Program-made: the position numbers and the translations under genes
Part shown: positions 35,993 to 45,362 of the stretch, one piece after another
Position numbering within the stretch: the stretch's first letter is position 1
Layout: every line of letters begins with the position of its first letter
Notes under the pieces: generated by a model
Seen by the model: the letters and a program-made list of their open reading frames with translations, nothing else
What the model was told of the DNA's origin: nothing
Databases searched by the model: none
Origin: an uncultured Burkholderiaceae bacterium
GTDB taxonomy: Bacteria; Pseudomonadota; Gammaproteobacteria; Burkholderiales; Burkholderiaceae
DNA: 64,000 nt
Assembly: GCA_937871985.1 (NCBI GenBank)
Contig: CALMPB010000467.1
Location: forward strand, 53,759 to 117,758
Direction: 5' to 3'

Positions 35993-37219
35993 ATGGTGCG
36001 CCCCGTTTTCTCCATAGTTCCGGAAGAAAAAATCCAGCGCAAAAGCGGCGCGGCCGGCGCCGGATTATCCGTGCTGACCAGCCTGCCGCCTTTATCGTTG
36101 TACGTGCACGTACCCTGGTGCGTGCGCAAATGCCCCTACTGCGATTTCAACTCGCACGAGGCGGGCGGCACGGTGCCTGAAGAGCAGTATCTGGCGGGCT
36201 TGCGCGCCGACCTGGAGCAGGCCCTGCCGTCGATATGGGGGCGGCAGGTCGTTTCCATCTTCATCGGCGGCGGCACCCCCAGCCTGCTGTCCGCCGCCGC
36301 CATCGACCAAATGCTGGCCATGTTCCGCGCCTACCTGAATCTTTGGCCGCAGGCCGAAATCACCATGGAAGCCAATCCCGGAACGGTGGAGGCCGCGCGC
36401 TTCCGGGAATACGCGCGCAGCGGCGTCAACCGTTTTTCGCTTGGCATACAAAGCTTCAACGATGACGCGCTGCAGGCCCTGGGCCGCATCCACGACGCCA
36501 GGCAGGCCTGTGCCGCCATCGAAACCGCGCAGAACTGCGTCGAGCGGGTCAACCTGGACATCATGTTCGCCTTGCCCGGCCAGACCATGGAGGAATGCGC
36601 CGCCGACCTGCGCCAGGCCATGTCCTTCCAGACCGAGCACTTGTCGCTGTATCACCTGACCCTGGAGCCCAATACCGTATTCGCCAAGTTTCCGCCCGCG
36701 GTGCCGGACGACGACACGAGCGCGGCCATGCAGGACGAAGTCGCGGAACTGGCGGCGCAGGGCGGCTGGGAGCGCTACGAGGTTTCCGCCTACGCCAGGA
36801 AGGGCGGGCGCTGCCGCCACAATCTCAATTATTGGGAGTTTGGCGATTATCTGGGCATCGGCCCCGGGGCGCACGGCAAATTGTCGTTCCACGACAGAAT
36901 CGTCCGCCAGGCCAGGCTGAAGAACCCCACGAGCTGGATGGAAAAAGCGCTGCACATGAACGGCGGCCACCTGGCGGAAGACCGGCAAGTCCTGCCGGAC
37001 GAACTGCCTTTCGAATTCATGCTCAATGCGCTGCGCCTGCAGCAGGGCGTGGCCTCCAGCAGTTTCACCGAGCGCACCGGGCTCTCGCTGGCGGCCATCA
37101 TGCCCGCCATCGATGCGGCCGTGTCCAAGGGATTGCTGCTGGCGGATCCAGCGCGGCTGCAGGCCAGCCCGCTGGGATGGCGGTTTTTGAACGATTTGCT
37201 GGCGGAATTTCTGCCTTGA
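35993..37219 (+). CDS. hemW: HemW-like radical SAM protein
   Basis: 408-residue radical SAM protein of the HemW/HemN-like group. The cluster motif is [13 protein letters not shown] (near residue 40), followed by [22 protein letters not shown] and [11 protein letters not shown]. HemW proteins act as haem chaperones rather than coproporphyrinogen oxidases, and lack the extra Cys of true HemN. The given start directly follows rdgB; the first 30 residues are poorly conserved, so a later start is possible. C-terminal winged-helix domain about 320-405. The order rph-rdgB-hemW is common in betaproteobacteria. Confidence 0.93.
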   Translation: MVRPVFSIVPEEKIQRKSGAAGAGLSVLTSLPPLSLYVHVPWCVRKCPYCDFNSHEAGGTVPEEQYLAGLRADLEQALPSIWGRQVVSIFIGGGTPSLLSAAAIDQMLAMFRAYLNLWPQAEITMEANPGTVEAARFREYARSGVNRFSLGIQSFNDDALQALGRIHDARQACAAIETAQNCVERVNLDIMFALPGQTMEECAADLRQAMSFQTEHLSLYHLTLEPNTVFAKFPPAVPDDDTSAAMQDEVAELAAQGGWERYEVSAYARKGGRCRHNLNYWEFGDYLGIGPGAHGKLSFHDRIVRQARLKNPTSWMEKALHMNGGHLAEDRQVLPDELPFEFMLNALRLQQGVASSSFTERTGLSLAAIMPAIDAAVSKGLLLADPARLQASPLGWRFLNDLLAEFLP

Positions 37220-37268
37220 TTACCTTTTTTGCTGCTCTCGCACCACGTTTTGCCCCATAATGGGGCGT

Positions 37269-37285
37269 TGCACCGATTTCGAGCA
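37269..37285. promoter_or_regulatory. Possible NtrC-binding site upstream of glnA
   Basis: TGCACC-N5-CGAGCA matches the NtrC consensus TGCACC-N5-GGTGCA fully in the left half and partly in the right. It lies 51-67 bp upstream of the sigma-54 promoter, a normal distance for an enhancer. The match is imperfect. Confidence 0.35.
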
Positions 37286-37335
37286 GCCGTTTTGCCTTTG
37301 TATCACCGTGTCGCGCCGATATCCCGCATTTCAAG

Positions 37336-37353
37336 TTGGCACGGTTATTGCTT
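37336..37353 (+). promoter_or_regulatory. Sigma-54 (RpoN) promoter of glnA
   Basis: TTGGCACG-N4-TTGCTT fits the RpoN consensus TGGCACG-N4-TTGCW. The invariant GG (37338-37339) and GC (37350-37351) are separated by exactly 10 bases. It lies about 60 bp upstream of the glnA start codon and agrees with nitrogen control by the NtrBC pair encoded downstream. Confidence 0.9.
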
Positions 37354-37409
37354 TAGTGTCATTCAAGCAGCAATACCAATGTTCGATATTTCATTGTTCA
37401 GGAGTTTTT

Positions 37410-38822
37410 ATGTCCACCCCCGAAGACGTTGTTAAGCTAATTGCAGACCGCGAAGTCGCATTCGTCGACTTCCGCTTTACCGATACCCTGGGCCGCGAAC
37501 ACCACATGACGGTGCCGGGCCATACGGTGGACGAAGACAAGCTCGAGTCCGGGCAGGCTTTCGACGGGTCGTCGATTGCCGGCTGGAAGGGCATCGAGGC
37601 GTCGGACATGGTGCTGATCCCCGATCCCGCCTCCGCGCGCCTGGATCCGTTCCGCGAGGAAACCACGCTGATCCTCACCTGCGACGTCGTCGAGCCGTCC
37701 GACCTCAAGGGCTACGACCGCGATCCGCGCTCCCTGGCGAAACGCGCCGAGGCCTATCTGAAATCCAGCGGGCTGGGCGACACCGCCTACTTCGGCCCCG
37801 AACCCGAGTTCTTCGTTTTCGACGGCATTACCTGGAACGACGACGCGTCGGGCTGCTTCGTCAAGATCAAATCCGAAGAAGCCTCGTGGTCGCGCGGCCT
37901 CGAGCTGGATGGCGGCAATCTGGGCCACCGTCCCGGCGTCAAGGGCGGCTACGTGCCCGTGCCTCCGGTCGACTCCTTCCAGGACATGCGTTCTGAAATG
38001 TGCCTGTTGCTCGAACAGCAGGGCGTGCCGGTCGAAGTGCACCACCATGAAGTCGCCGGTCCAGGCCAACTGGAAATCGGCACCCAGTTCAGCACCTTGG
38101 TCAAGCGCGCCGACTGGAACCAGATCCTGAAGTACACCATCCATAACGTGGCCCACGTCTACGGCAAGACGGCAACCTTCATGCCCAAGCCCGTCGTCGG
38201 CGACAACGGTTCGGGCATGCACGTGCACCAGTCCATCTGGAAGGACGGGCAAAACCTGTTTGCCGGCAACGGCTACGCCGGCCTGTCCGAGTTCGCGCTG
38301 TATTACATCGGCGGCATCATCAAGCACGCCCGCGCCTTGAATGCCATCACCAATCCGGGCACCAACTCGTACAAGCGCCTGGTGCCTCACTACGAAGCGC
38401 CGGTCAAGCTGGCGTATTCGGCCCGCAACCGTTCGGCGTCGATCCGCATTCCCTACGTCGGCAGTCCCAAAGGCCGCCGCATCGAAGCGCGTTTCCCCGA
38501 TCCTCTGGCCAATCCTTATCTGGCTTTCTCGGCCTTGATGATGGCCGGCCTGGACGGTGTGCAGAACAAGATCCACCCCGGCGATCCCGCCGACAAGAAC
38601 CTGTACGACCTGCCGCCCGAAGAAGACGCGAAGATCCCGACCGTGTGCGCCTCGCTGGAAGAAGCCGTGGCCGCCCTGGATTCGGATCGCGAATTCCTGA
38701 CGCGCGGCGGCGTGTTCAGCAACGATATGCTGGATGCCTATATCGAGCTCAAGATGGCCGAGATCACGCGCCTGCGCATGACCACCCATCCCGTCGAGTT
38801 CGATATGTACTACAGCCTATAA
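37410..38822 (+). CDS. glnA: Glutamine synthetase type I
   Basis: 470-residue GSI-beta glutamine synthetase, which joins ammonia and glutamate using ATP. Motifs: [17 protein letters not shown] (beta-grasp), the metal and substrate segments [10 protein letters not shown] and [30 protein letters not shown], and the adenylylation site [10 protein letters not shown]. The last implies control by GlnE. The ATG at 37410 has GGAG 7 bases upstream and is 57 bp after a sigma-54 promoter. ntrB and ntrC follow, so this is a nitrogen-regulated operon. Confidence 0.98.
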   Translation: MSTPEDVVKLIADREVAFVDFRFTDTLGREHHMTVPGHTVDEDKLESGQAFDGSSIAGWKGIEASDMVLIPDPASARLDPFREETTLILTCDVVEPSDLKGYDRDPRSLAKRAEAYLKSSGLGDTAYFGPEPEFFVFDGITWNDDASGCFVKIKSEEASWSRGLELDGGNLGHRPGVKGGYVPVPPVDSFQDMRSEMCLLLEQQGVPVEVHHHEVAGPGQLEIGTQFSTLVKRADWNQILKYTIHNVAHVYGKTATFMPKPVVGDNGSGMHVHQSIWKDGQNLFAGNGYAGLSEFALYYIGGIIKHARALNAITNPGTNSYKRLVPHYEAPVKLAYSARNRSASIRIPYVGSPKGRRIEARFPDPLANPYLAFSALMMAGLDGVQNKIHPGDPADKNLYDLPPEEDAKIPTVCASLEEAVAALDSDREFLTRGGVFSNDMLDAYIELKMAEITRLRMTTHPVEFDMYYSL

Positions 38823-38852
38823 CCTTTGTTATGCCAGGCAGGCCGTAACCTC

Positions 38853-39911
38853 ATGCTGAATATCGAAAGTTACGACCTGCTCGCCACCGCGGTCATCCTG
38901 CTCGACGAGCAGGGCAGGGTTCAGTACGCCAACATCAGCGCGGAAGAGCTGTTCGGGCTGTCGCGCAAGCAGTTGCTGGGAGCGTTCGGGAGCGCCTTGT
39001 TCGGCGCCGACGCCATGCTCGAGCCGCGCTTTCTGGATGCCGTCCACGGCAAGTACGGCGTGCTGCGCCGGGACATCACGATCCGGCAGGCCGAGGCCGC
39101 CGTGCCGGCAAGCCTGGTTCTGGTTCCCCTGGAGGGCCAGCCCTGGAGCGCCCTGCTGGAGATCCGTGGCCTGGATCAGCACGATCAACTGGATCGCACT
39201 TTGCAATTGAGCAAAGAGCTCAAGGTTCAGCGCGAGTCGTTGCGCAATCTGGCGCACGAGGTCAAGAATCCTTTGGGCGGCATACGCGGCGCGGCACAGC
39301 TGCTTGAAGCCGAGCTGCCGCCCGACCATGCTTTACGCGAGTACACCAGCGTCGTCATCGCCGAGGCGGATCGCCTGAGGGGGTTGATCGACCGGCTGAT
39401 TGCGCCGCAGGAAGAAAGGCTGAGCAGGCTGCCGTTCAATATCCATGAAATCTGCGAGCGGGTCTATACCTTGCTGCGCGCCGAGTTTTCCGCGCAGATC
39501 GATATCTCACGGGATTACGATGCCTCGGTGCCCGACCTTGCGGGAGACCCTGCGCGTTTGGTGCAGGCGCTGCTGAATATTGCCCGCAACGCCGCCCAGG
39601 CTCTGGTCGAGAGCAATTCGGTGTCCGCGCCCAAGCTGATATTGCGCACGCGCATAGGGCGGCAACTGGTATTGGCAACCCGTCCTGTCCGCATGGGAGT
39701 CGTGGTGTCGGTCATCGATAACGGTCCGGGCGTGCCGCAGGACCTGCGCGACAAGATATTTCATCCGCTGGTTACGGGGCGCGCCAACGGCACAGGCCTG
39801 GGCCTGAGCCTGGCGCAAGAGTTCGTGCAGCAGCATGGCGGGGTCGTGGAATTCGATTCGCGGGAAGGCCATACCGAATTCCGCATGATCCTGCCTTTGG
39901 AGTCAGTATGA
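38853..39911 (+). CDS. ntrB: Nitrogen sensor histidine kinase NtrB
   Basis: 352-residue cytosolic histidine kinase (also called GlnL). It has a PAS domain (about 5-110), a HisKA domain with NLAHEVKNPLGGIRGAAQLL (His near residue 135) and an HATPase domain with N-box NIARNAAQALVE, G1 DNGPGVP and G2 GTGLGLSLA. It phosphorylates NtrC when nitrogen is short, under PII control. The frame is open from 38826, but the ATG at 38853 (MLNIESYDLLATAV) starts the PAS domain. It overlaps ntrC by ATGA and starts 30 bases after glnA. Confidence 0.96.
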   Translation: MLNIESYDLLATAVILLDEQGRVQYANISAEELFGLSRKQLLGAFGSALFGADAMLEPRFLDAVHGKYGVLRRDITIRQAEAAVPASLVLVPLEGQPWSALLEIRGLDQHDQLDRTLQLSKELKVQRESLRNLAHEVKNPLGGIRGAAQLLEAELPPDHALREYTSVVIAEADRLRGLIDRLIAPQEERLSRLPFNIHEICERVYTLLRAEFSAQIDISRDYDASVPDLAGDPARLVQALLNIARNAAQALVESNSVSAPKLILRTRIGRQLVLATRPVRMGVVVSVIDNGPGVPQDLRDKIFHPLVTGRANGTGLGLSLAQEFVQQHGGVVEFDSREGHTEFRMILPLESV

Positions 39912-41407
39912 AACCGGTATGGATAGTCGACGACGATCAAAGCATACGCTGGGTGCTGGAAAAAGCCCTGGCCAGAATACCCTTGCCGACGCAAAGCTTC
40001 GCATCGGCCGGAGCCATGCTCGAGGCGCTGGAGTTTTCAATGCCCTCTGTGCTGGTCACCGATATCCGCATGCCGGGCAAGGACGGCTTGACGCTGTTGC
40101 AGGAAATCAAGAGGCGCCATCCCGATCTTCCCGTCATCGTCATGACCGCCTTTACCGATTTGAACAGCACCGTCGCGGCCTTTCAGAAGGGCGCCTTCGA
40201 CTACCTGGCCAAGCCCTTCGACATCAACGACGCGGTGGCGCTGATCCAAAGGGCGTCGGCCAGCGAGCCGGCGGTCGATACGCAGGCGCCGGTCGCCGCC
40301 GACCCTTCCGCCGGACGCATCATGCTCAAATCGTCGTCCGTGGCCATGCAGGAGGTGTTTCGCGCCATCGGCCGGCTGGCGGTGTCTCCCGCCACCGTCC
40401 TGATCACAGGCGAATCGGGAACCGGCAAGGAATTGATCGCGCGGGCCTTGCATACGCACAGCCCTCGTGCGAACGGCCCGTTCATCGCCCTGAATGCCGC
40501 GGCGATACCGCGCGACCTGCTCGAGGCCGAGCTGTTCGGACACGAGCGGGGCGCCTTTACGGGCGCCACGCACATGCGGCGCGGCCGCTTCGAAGAGGCC
40601 GACGGCGGAACCCTGTTCCTGGACGAAATCGGCGACATGCCGTTCGAATTGCAGACCCGGCTGCTGAGGGTGCTGGCCGAAGGCAGTTTCTACCGGGTGG
40701 GCGGCTCGCAGGCGGTATCCGTCAATGTGCGCATCGTCGCCGCGACCCATCAGCCGCTGGAGCAGCGGGTGGCCGAGGGCCTGTTCCGCGAGGATTTGTT
40801 TCATAGGCTGAATGTCATACGGCTGCGCCTGCCGCCGCTGCGCGAGCGCAAGGAAGACATTCCTGCGCTGGTCGAGCTGTTTTTGCAGAACAGCGCCCGT
40901 AGCCTGGGGGTTCCCGTGCGCCACCTTACGCCGGAAGCCATGCAGGCCTTGCTTGCCTTCGACTATCCGGGCAACATCCGGCAACTGGAGAACTTTTGCC
41001 ATTGGTTGACGGTGATGTCGTCCGGCCAGCAAGTCGGCTACAAGGATCTTCCGCCCGAAATCATGGCGGCCAGGGTCAATAGTTCGAAGGAGCCCGCGGC
41101 GCATTCTGGTTTCGCGCCGGGAGCGGCTGCGGTTCAAGCCGATTCAATCCGGGCCGCGGCTCCTTCGGCGAGCGGCGCTGGCTCCTGGACGGATCTGCTG
41201 GCCAGCGAAACGCAAAGCAAGCTGAACCGCAATGAGCCAGCCATCATGGCCACGCTGCTGCGCGAATTCGAAGCGGTGCTGATCAACACCGCGCTTGCGC
41301 ATTGCCGCAACCGGCGGGCCGAGGCCGCACAGCGCCTGGGCATAGGCCGCAATACGCTGACGCGAAAATGCCAGGAGTTGGGCATCGACAAAGGCGGCGC
41401 CGAGTAA
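39908..41407 (+). CDS. ntrC: Nitrogen response regulator NtrC
   Basis: 499-residue sigma-54 activator (NR(I), GlnG). The receiver domain (1-120) has phosphoacceptor Asp52 in LVTDIRMPG. The AAA+ domain (about 140-380) has ITGESGTGKE (Walker A), GAFTGAT (sigma-54 contact, near 215) and GGTLFLDEIGD (Walker B). The C-terminal Fis-type helix-turn-helix reads AAQRLGIGRNTLTRKCQELGI. A Ser/Ala-rich linker (about 395-440) separates the last two. It activates the sigma-54 promoter of glnA and other nitrogen genes. Confidence 0.97.
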   Translation: MKPVWIVDDDQSIRWVLEKALARIPLPTQSFASAGAMLEALEFSMPSVLVTDIRMPGKDGLTLLQEIKRRHPDLPVIVMTAFTDLNSTVAAFQKGAFDYLAKPFDINDAVALIQRASASEPAVDTQAPVAADPSAGRIMLKSSSVAMQEVFRAIGRLAVSPATVLITGESGTGKELIARALHTHSPRANGPFIALNAAAIPRDLLEAELFGHERGAFTGATHMRRGRFEEADGGTLFLDEIGDMPFELQTRLLRVLAEGSFYRVGGSQAVSVNVRIVAATHQPLEQRVAEGLFREDLFHRLNVIRLRLPPLRERKEDIPALVELFLQNSARSLGVPVRHLTPEAMQALLAFDYPGNIRQLENFCHWLTVMSSGQQVGYKDLPPEIMAARVNSSKEPAAHSGFAPGAAAVQADSIRAAAPSASGAGSWTDLLASETQSKLNRNEPAIMATLLREFEAVLINTALAHCRNRRAEAAQRLGIGRNTLTRKCQELGIDKGGAE

Positions 41408-41422
41408 GCCCGCATCGGGCCG

Positions 41423-42205
41423 TCAATCCGCATCCGCGCGCAAACAAGCTTGCACGCGCTGCGCCATCAACGCTTCCCGGCGTATGAAGCCGCTGACGAA
41501 CTCGTCGGCCGGCCGTTGCTGCAAGCCATGGGGCGTATCCCATTGAACCAGCCTTCCTTGATGCATGATGCCGATGCGGTCTGCAATGGCGAATGCCTCG
41601 GCCTGATTGTGGGTGACCAGCAGCGCCGTATGGCCTGTTTGCTTGAGGATGTCGCGCACCTCGAAGGCCAGGCGCTCGCGCATGTCGACGTCCAGATTCG
41701 AAAAGGGCTCGTCCAGCAGCAATAGCTCGGGTTTGGGCGCCAGGGCGCGCGCCAGCGCGACGCGCTGCTGCTGGCCGCCCGACAGCTCGTGCGGATAGCT
41801 TTGCGCCGAGCCGGCCAGGCCGACCAGTTCAAGTAGTTCGCCCACGCGCGCGCTCCGCGGCTTCTTGTCAAGGCGGCGCAAGCCGAACGCCACGTTTTTC
41901 TCGACGGTCAGGTGCGGGAAAAGCGCGTAGTCCTGGAACATCATTCCCACGCGGCGGCGCTCGGGCTCCACTTGGATTTCCCTTGACGATAGTATGTTCC
42001 CGCCAAGGCGGATATAGCCCGCGCGCAAGGGTTCGAAGCCGGCGATGGCGCGCAGTATCGTGGTCTTGCCGCAACCCGATGCGCCAAGCAGGCAGCCTAT
42101 ATGGCCTTTTTCCAAACCGAACGACAGGTTCTCCACGACCTGTCTGAGGCCCGCGGGCGTATCGTAGGCGAGCGAAACATGGTCGAGATCGAGCAGGATG
42201 GACAT
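41423..42205 (-). CDS. fbpC: Ferric iron ABC importer ATPase
   Basis: 260-residue ABC ATPase of the FbpC/PotA-like importer class. Walker A GASGCGKTT, Q-loop FQDYALFPH, signature LSGGQQQR and Walker B LLLLDEPFSNLD are intact. It powers uptake of Fe3+ through the adjacent permease. It is shorter than FbpC proteins with a full TOBE regulatory domain (about 350), so the C-terminal regulatory domain is absent. It follows the permease gene by 3 bases and converges on ntrC, 15 bases away. Confidence 0.9.
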   Translation of the reverse strand: MSILLDLDHVSLAYDTPAGLRQVVENLSFGLEKGHIGCLLGASGCGKTTILRAIAGFEPLRAGYIRLGGNILSSREIQVEPERRRVGMMFQDYALFPHLTVEKNVAFGLRRLDKKPRSARVGELLELVGLAGSAQSYPHELSGGQQQRVALARALAPKPELLLLDEPFSNLDVDMRERLAFEVRDILKQTGHTALLVTHNQAEAFAIADRIGIMHQGRLVQWDTPHGLQQRPADEFVSGFIRREALMAQRVQACLRADAD

Positions 42206-42208
42206 GGA

Positions 42209-43861
42209 TCAGTACCGGGGTGCGAGTTGATGGCGAGCCAGCAGAACGACCGGGACAATCCCGGCCAGGACGATGGCCAGGGCGGCAACGGCGCCTTCTT
42301 CGTAGGTGCCTCGCGCCGCTTCCGCGTAAAGCCAGGTGGCCAGGGTTTCGAAATTGACGGGCCTCAACAGCAAGGTGGCCGGCAGCTCTTTCATGGCGTC
42401 CACAAACACCAACAGCGCCGCGGCGCCCAGGGCGGGGCGCAGCAAAGGCAGATGCACCCGCCGCAGGGTTCCGGTGGGCGTTTCGCCCAGAAGCCGCGCC
42501 GCGTGCTCGAGCGAGGGCGGGATGCGCGCCAGGCCGGATTCGATTCCGCCCACGGAGATGGCCAGGAAGCGAATGACGTAAGCGCCCGCCAGGACACCGC
42601 TCGAACCCATGAGGATCAGGCCGGGCGATGCGTGGGTGAAAAGCCCGGCCAGCCAGGAAAGCAGGCCGTCGGCGAGGCTGACGGGGGCAAGCAGGCCGAT
42701 GGCAAGAACCGTGCCGGGCAGCGCATAGCCCATGGTGGACAGCCGCGCCGCCGCGCTCGTGAACGGGCTCCGGCCTGTTTGCGAGCGGCGGGCCGCCCAG
42801 GCGACGACCAGGCCGCAAGCCATGGTGGCGGCCGTGGCGACAAGGGCGATGCGCACCGTGTTGTAGCCGCTATCGAGCAACTGCGGGGAAACGCCGCCGG
42901 CATAGTGCAGATGCTTGCGTGTTTCGTTGAGCAGATACAACGCCGGCGCGGCGAAGCCGACCACGACGGGCAGCCAGCCCAGCGTCATGGCCGCCGCCGC
43001 CCGGGCGCCGCGCAGCCGTAGGGGCTGCATGGGACGCATGCGCTGGGTGTTGGCGTAACGCTGGCGTTTGCGCGCGCGCCGCTCCAGCAGGATGAGCGCC
43101 GCGACCAAGGCCAGCATGGCAAGCGCTATTTGCGAGGCGCCGGCCAGATCCGAGCGCGTCACCCACGTGGTGTAGATGGAGACGGTCAGCGTCTGCACCC
43201 CCAGAAACTCGGACGCCCCGATGTCGTTGAGCGTTTCCAGCAGAACCAGGCTGACGCCCACGGCGATGGCCGGCCTGGCCATGGGCAGCGCCACGTGAAG
43301 GAAAGCGCCGCGATGGGTCAGCCCCAGCATGCGTCCCGCTTCGATCAGGCTTGCCGCCTGGGTGGAAAACATGATCCGGGTAGTCAAGTAGACGTAGGGG
43401 TATAAAACAAAACCCAATAAAAAGATGGCCCCGGGCAGGCTGCGCAAGTCGGGAAGGCGGAAGTCGCGCGGGCTGTCGTAGTCCAGCACTGCGCGGATCG
43501 AGGTTTGCACGGGGCCTATGGGATGCAGGATGTCGAGGTAGGCGAATGCCACGATATAAGTGGGCACGGCCAAAGGAAGGAGCAAGGCCCAGGACAGGCT
43601 GCGGCTGGAGGGAAACGAATAGGCCGTTATCAGCCAGGCGGCCCCGGCGCCCAGCAGCGCGGCCAGCGCGCCGACGCCGGCCATCAGCAGCACCGTACTG
43701 CCCACGGCGGCGGGCAATACGTATTGCAGCAGATGCGACCAATGATCCAGCGAGCCCTGTGCGGCCAGCCAACAGAGCGCGATGACCGGCGAGGCGACGC
43801 ATGCGGCGATGAGCAGGGCGCCGAAGCGCCAGCCGCCATCGCCGCTAGTTGTCGAAGCCAA
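42209..43861 (-). CDS. fbpB: Ferric iron ABC importer permease
   Basis: 550-residue inner-membrane permease made of two fused binding-protein-dependent transport domains, each with about six helices, as in FbpB/SfuB. EAA-type cytosolic loops are seen near EAGRMLGLTHRGAFLHVALPMARPA and EHAARLLGETPTGTLRRVHLPLLRPA, which contact the ATPase. The start overlaps the end of the binding-protein gene by 17 bases. Together with its neighbours it makes a complete ferric iron importer. Confidence 0.92.
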   Translation of the reverse strand: MASTTSGDGGWRFGALLIAACVASPVIALCWLAAQGSLDHWSHLLQYVLPAAVGSTVLLMAGVGALAALLGAGAAWLITAYSFPSSRSLSWALLLPLAVPTYIVAFAYLDILHPIGPVQTSIRAVLDYDSPRDFRLPDLRSLPGAIFLLGFVLYPYVYLTTRIMFSTQAASLIEAGRMLGLTHRGAFLHVALPMARPAIAVGVSLVLLETLNDIGASEFLGVQTLTVSIYTTWVTRSDLAGASQIALAMLALVAALILLERRARKRQRYANTQRMRPMQPLRLRGARAAAAMTLGWLPVVVGFAAPALYLLNETRKHLHYAGGVSPQLLDSGYNTVRIALVATAATMACGLVVAWAARRSQTGRSPFTSAAARLSTMGYALPGTVLAIGLLAPVSLADGLLSWLAGLFTHASPGLILMGSSGVLAGAYVIRFLAISVGGIESGLARIPPSLEHAARLLGETPTGTLRRVHLPLLRPALGAAALLVFVDAMKELPATLLLRPVNFETLATWLYAEAARGTYEEGAVAALAIVLAGIVPVVLLARHQLAPRY

Positions 43862-44885
43862 CCTTGTCCACCAGTTGGCTGGCCTCTTTGCGATGCTTGG
43901 CGATTTCGGCCAAGGGCAGGGGGTCGACCACCAGCGGGCCGAAGCCGGCGACGACGGGATCCAGCTTCACGCCGGACCTGACCGGATACTCGTAGTTGGC
44001 GTTGGCATACAGGCTTTGGGCTTTCTCCGAGACCAGGTACTCCAGCAGGCTGACCGCTTCTACTTTGTTCGGCGCGTGCCTGGCCACCGACGCTCCGGAA
44101 ATATTGACGTGGGTTCCCTGGCCGCGCGCATGTTCGAAAACGGGGCGGACGACGTCGATGGCGTCGCCCCATTTGCGGGCGTCGGTGCCGGGCTTGGCGT
44201 TTTTCATGTGGCCGACGTAATAGGCGTTGGCGATGCCGACGTCGCAGATGCCGCCCAGAATGTCGCGCGCCACATCGCGGTCGCCGCCTGCCGCCTTGCG
44301 ACCCAGGTTGGCCTTGACGCCGCGCAGCCAGGTTTCGGTCTGGGCGGCGCCGTTATGGGCGATCATGGCGGCGACCAGCGCTGTGTTGTAGGGGTGCTGG
44401 CCCGACCGGATGCATACTTTGCCCTTCCATTTGGGGTCGGCCAGGGACTCGTAGGTCAGGCCTTTGGCGTCGACGCCCTTGGCCACGTAGGCAACGCGGT
44501 CGCGCAGCGACAGGGCGAACCACTGGTGGTCGACGCCGCGCAGATTGGCGGGGATGACGCTTTCCAGCACCTTGGAGTCGACGGGCTGGGTAACGCCGCC
44601 CTGGACGAGATCGACGAGATTGCCGATATCGACCGTCATGAGGACGTCGGCGGGGGACTTCTCGCCTTCCGCCTTGACGCGCTCGAGCAGGCCGTCCTTG
44701 ACGAAGACGGTATTGACCTTGATGCCGCTGTCGCTGGTGAATTGGTCCAGAATGGGCTGTATGAGCTTCGGCTCGCGGGTGGTGTACAGATTGACCTCGG
44801 CGGCGGCCGCCAGGGCGGACGAAAAAGCCAGGCCGGCCAGTATGAATGAACCAAGCAGGGGCGTAAGCGTTCGGACTGAGCGCAT
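43845..44885 (-). CDS. fbpA: Periplasmic ferric-iron-binding protein FbpA
   Basis: 346-residue periplasmic binding protein of the ferric siderophore-independent type. A signal peptide covers about 1-29. The domain starts AEVNLYTTREPKLIQPILDQF. The tyrosine pair Y222-Y223 in NAYYVGHM matches the iron-coordinating Tyr pair of Neisseria FbpA and relatives. The protein delivers Fe3+ to FbpB. It is the first gene of fbpABC, and an AT-rich operator-like sequence lies 77-111 bp upstream, so iron repression by Fur is likely but not proven. Confidence 0.93.
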   Translation of the reverse strand: MRSVRTLTPLLGSFILAGLAFSSALAAAAEVNLYTTREPKLIQPILDQFTSDSGIKVNTVFVKDGLLERVKAEGEKSPADVLMTVDIGNLVDLVQGGVTQPVDSKVLESVIPANLRGVDHQWFALSLRDRVAYVAKGVDAKGLTYESLADPKWKGKVCIRSGQHPYNTALVAAMIAHNGAAQTETWLRGVKANLGRKAAGGDRDVARDILGGICDVGIANAYYVGHMKNAKPGTDARKWGDAIDVVRPVFEHARGQGTHVNISGASVARHAPNKVEAVSLLEYLVSEKAQSLYANANYEYPVRSGVKLDPVVAGFGPLVVDPLPLAEIAKHRKEASQLVDKVGFDN

Positions 44886-45362
44886 GGGGAACCTTTTGTG
44901 GAAAGTGAAGGGCAGGGCCGGAATGGGACTGCGGGGAGCGGCTGCTTCGAAATAAAAGCTATATATCTAAATAAAAACAATTCTTATGTAGATATACAAT
45001 AACCATATCAGACAATTTTGACGAAAACAACTTTACAAGGCAAAAAAGAGCGTGTACGCTGTATATCACTGAGCTTTGATTTGTACCTACAGTAGGGTTT
45101 TTGTTCGAGTCAAAGTGAATTTCAGCGTAGAAGCAACGCGATTTGCCAAGAATATGTTTTAGTTTTATTTGATATGTTCGCACAAACTGTTGTTTTATGG
45201 GCAATATGCCAAATACGCTAAAATTGTTTCTTTGTAGATCCGACGGTTTATTCGGGCCTGGTGCAATTAGCACGTTTGCACTCTTTTTTGACTCAACCCG
45301 GCTTTTGATTCCAGACTCTCCGCAGTCCGTTCAAACCCTGGGTTTTATATAGACATACAGCC
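44886..45362. promoter_or_regulatory. AT-rich divergent promoter region between fbpA and fpr
   Basis: 477 bases of low-GC DNA with no credible gene separate two genes read outward. Base composition differs strongly from the surrounding coding DNA. It holds the Fur-like palindrome near fbpA listed separately. One minus-strand open frame (44959-45273) is AT-rich, has no family features and covers the operator, so I reject it. Confidence 0.55.
44962..44996. promoter_or_regulatory. Fur-box-like operator upstream of fbpA
   Basis: An 8-bp inverted repeat (TATATCTA at 44962-44969, TAGATATA at 44989-44996) encloses ATAAAAACAATTCTTAT, which resembles the AT-rich Fur consensus built on GATAAT/ATTATC half sites. 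The position fits a promoter of the iron importer. The match to the Fur consensus is partial. Confidence 0.45.

Noticed and set aside
44959..45273. 104-codon minus-strand open frame between fbpA and fpr
   Set aside because: It is AT-rich, has no family features or ribosome-binding site, and covers the likely fbpA operator.
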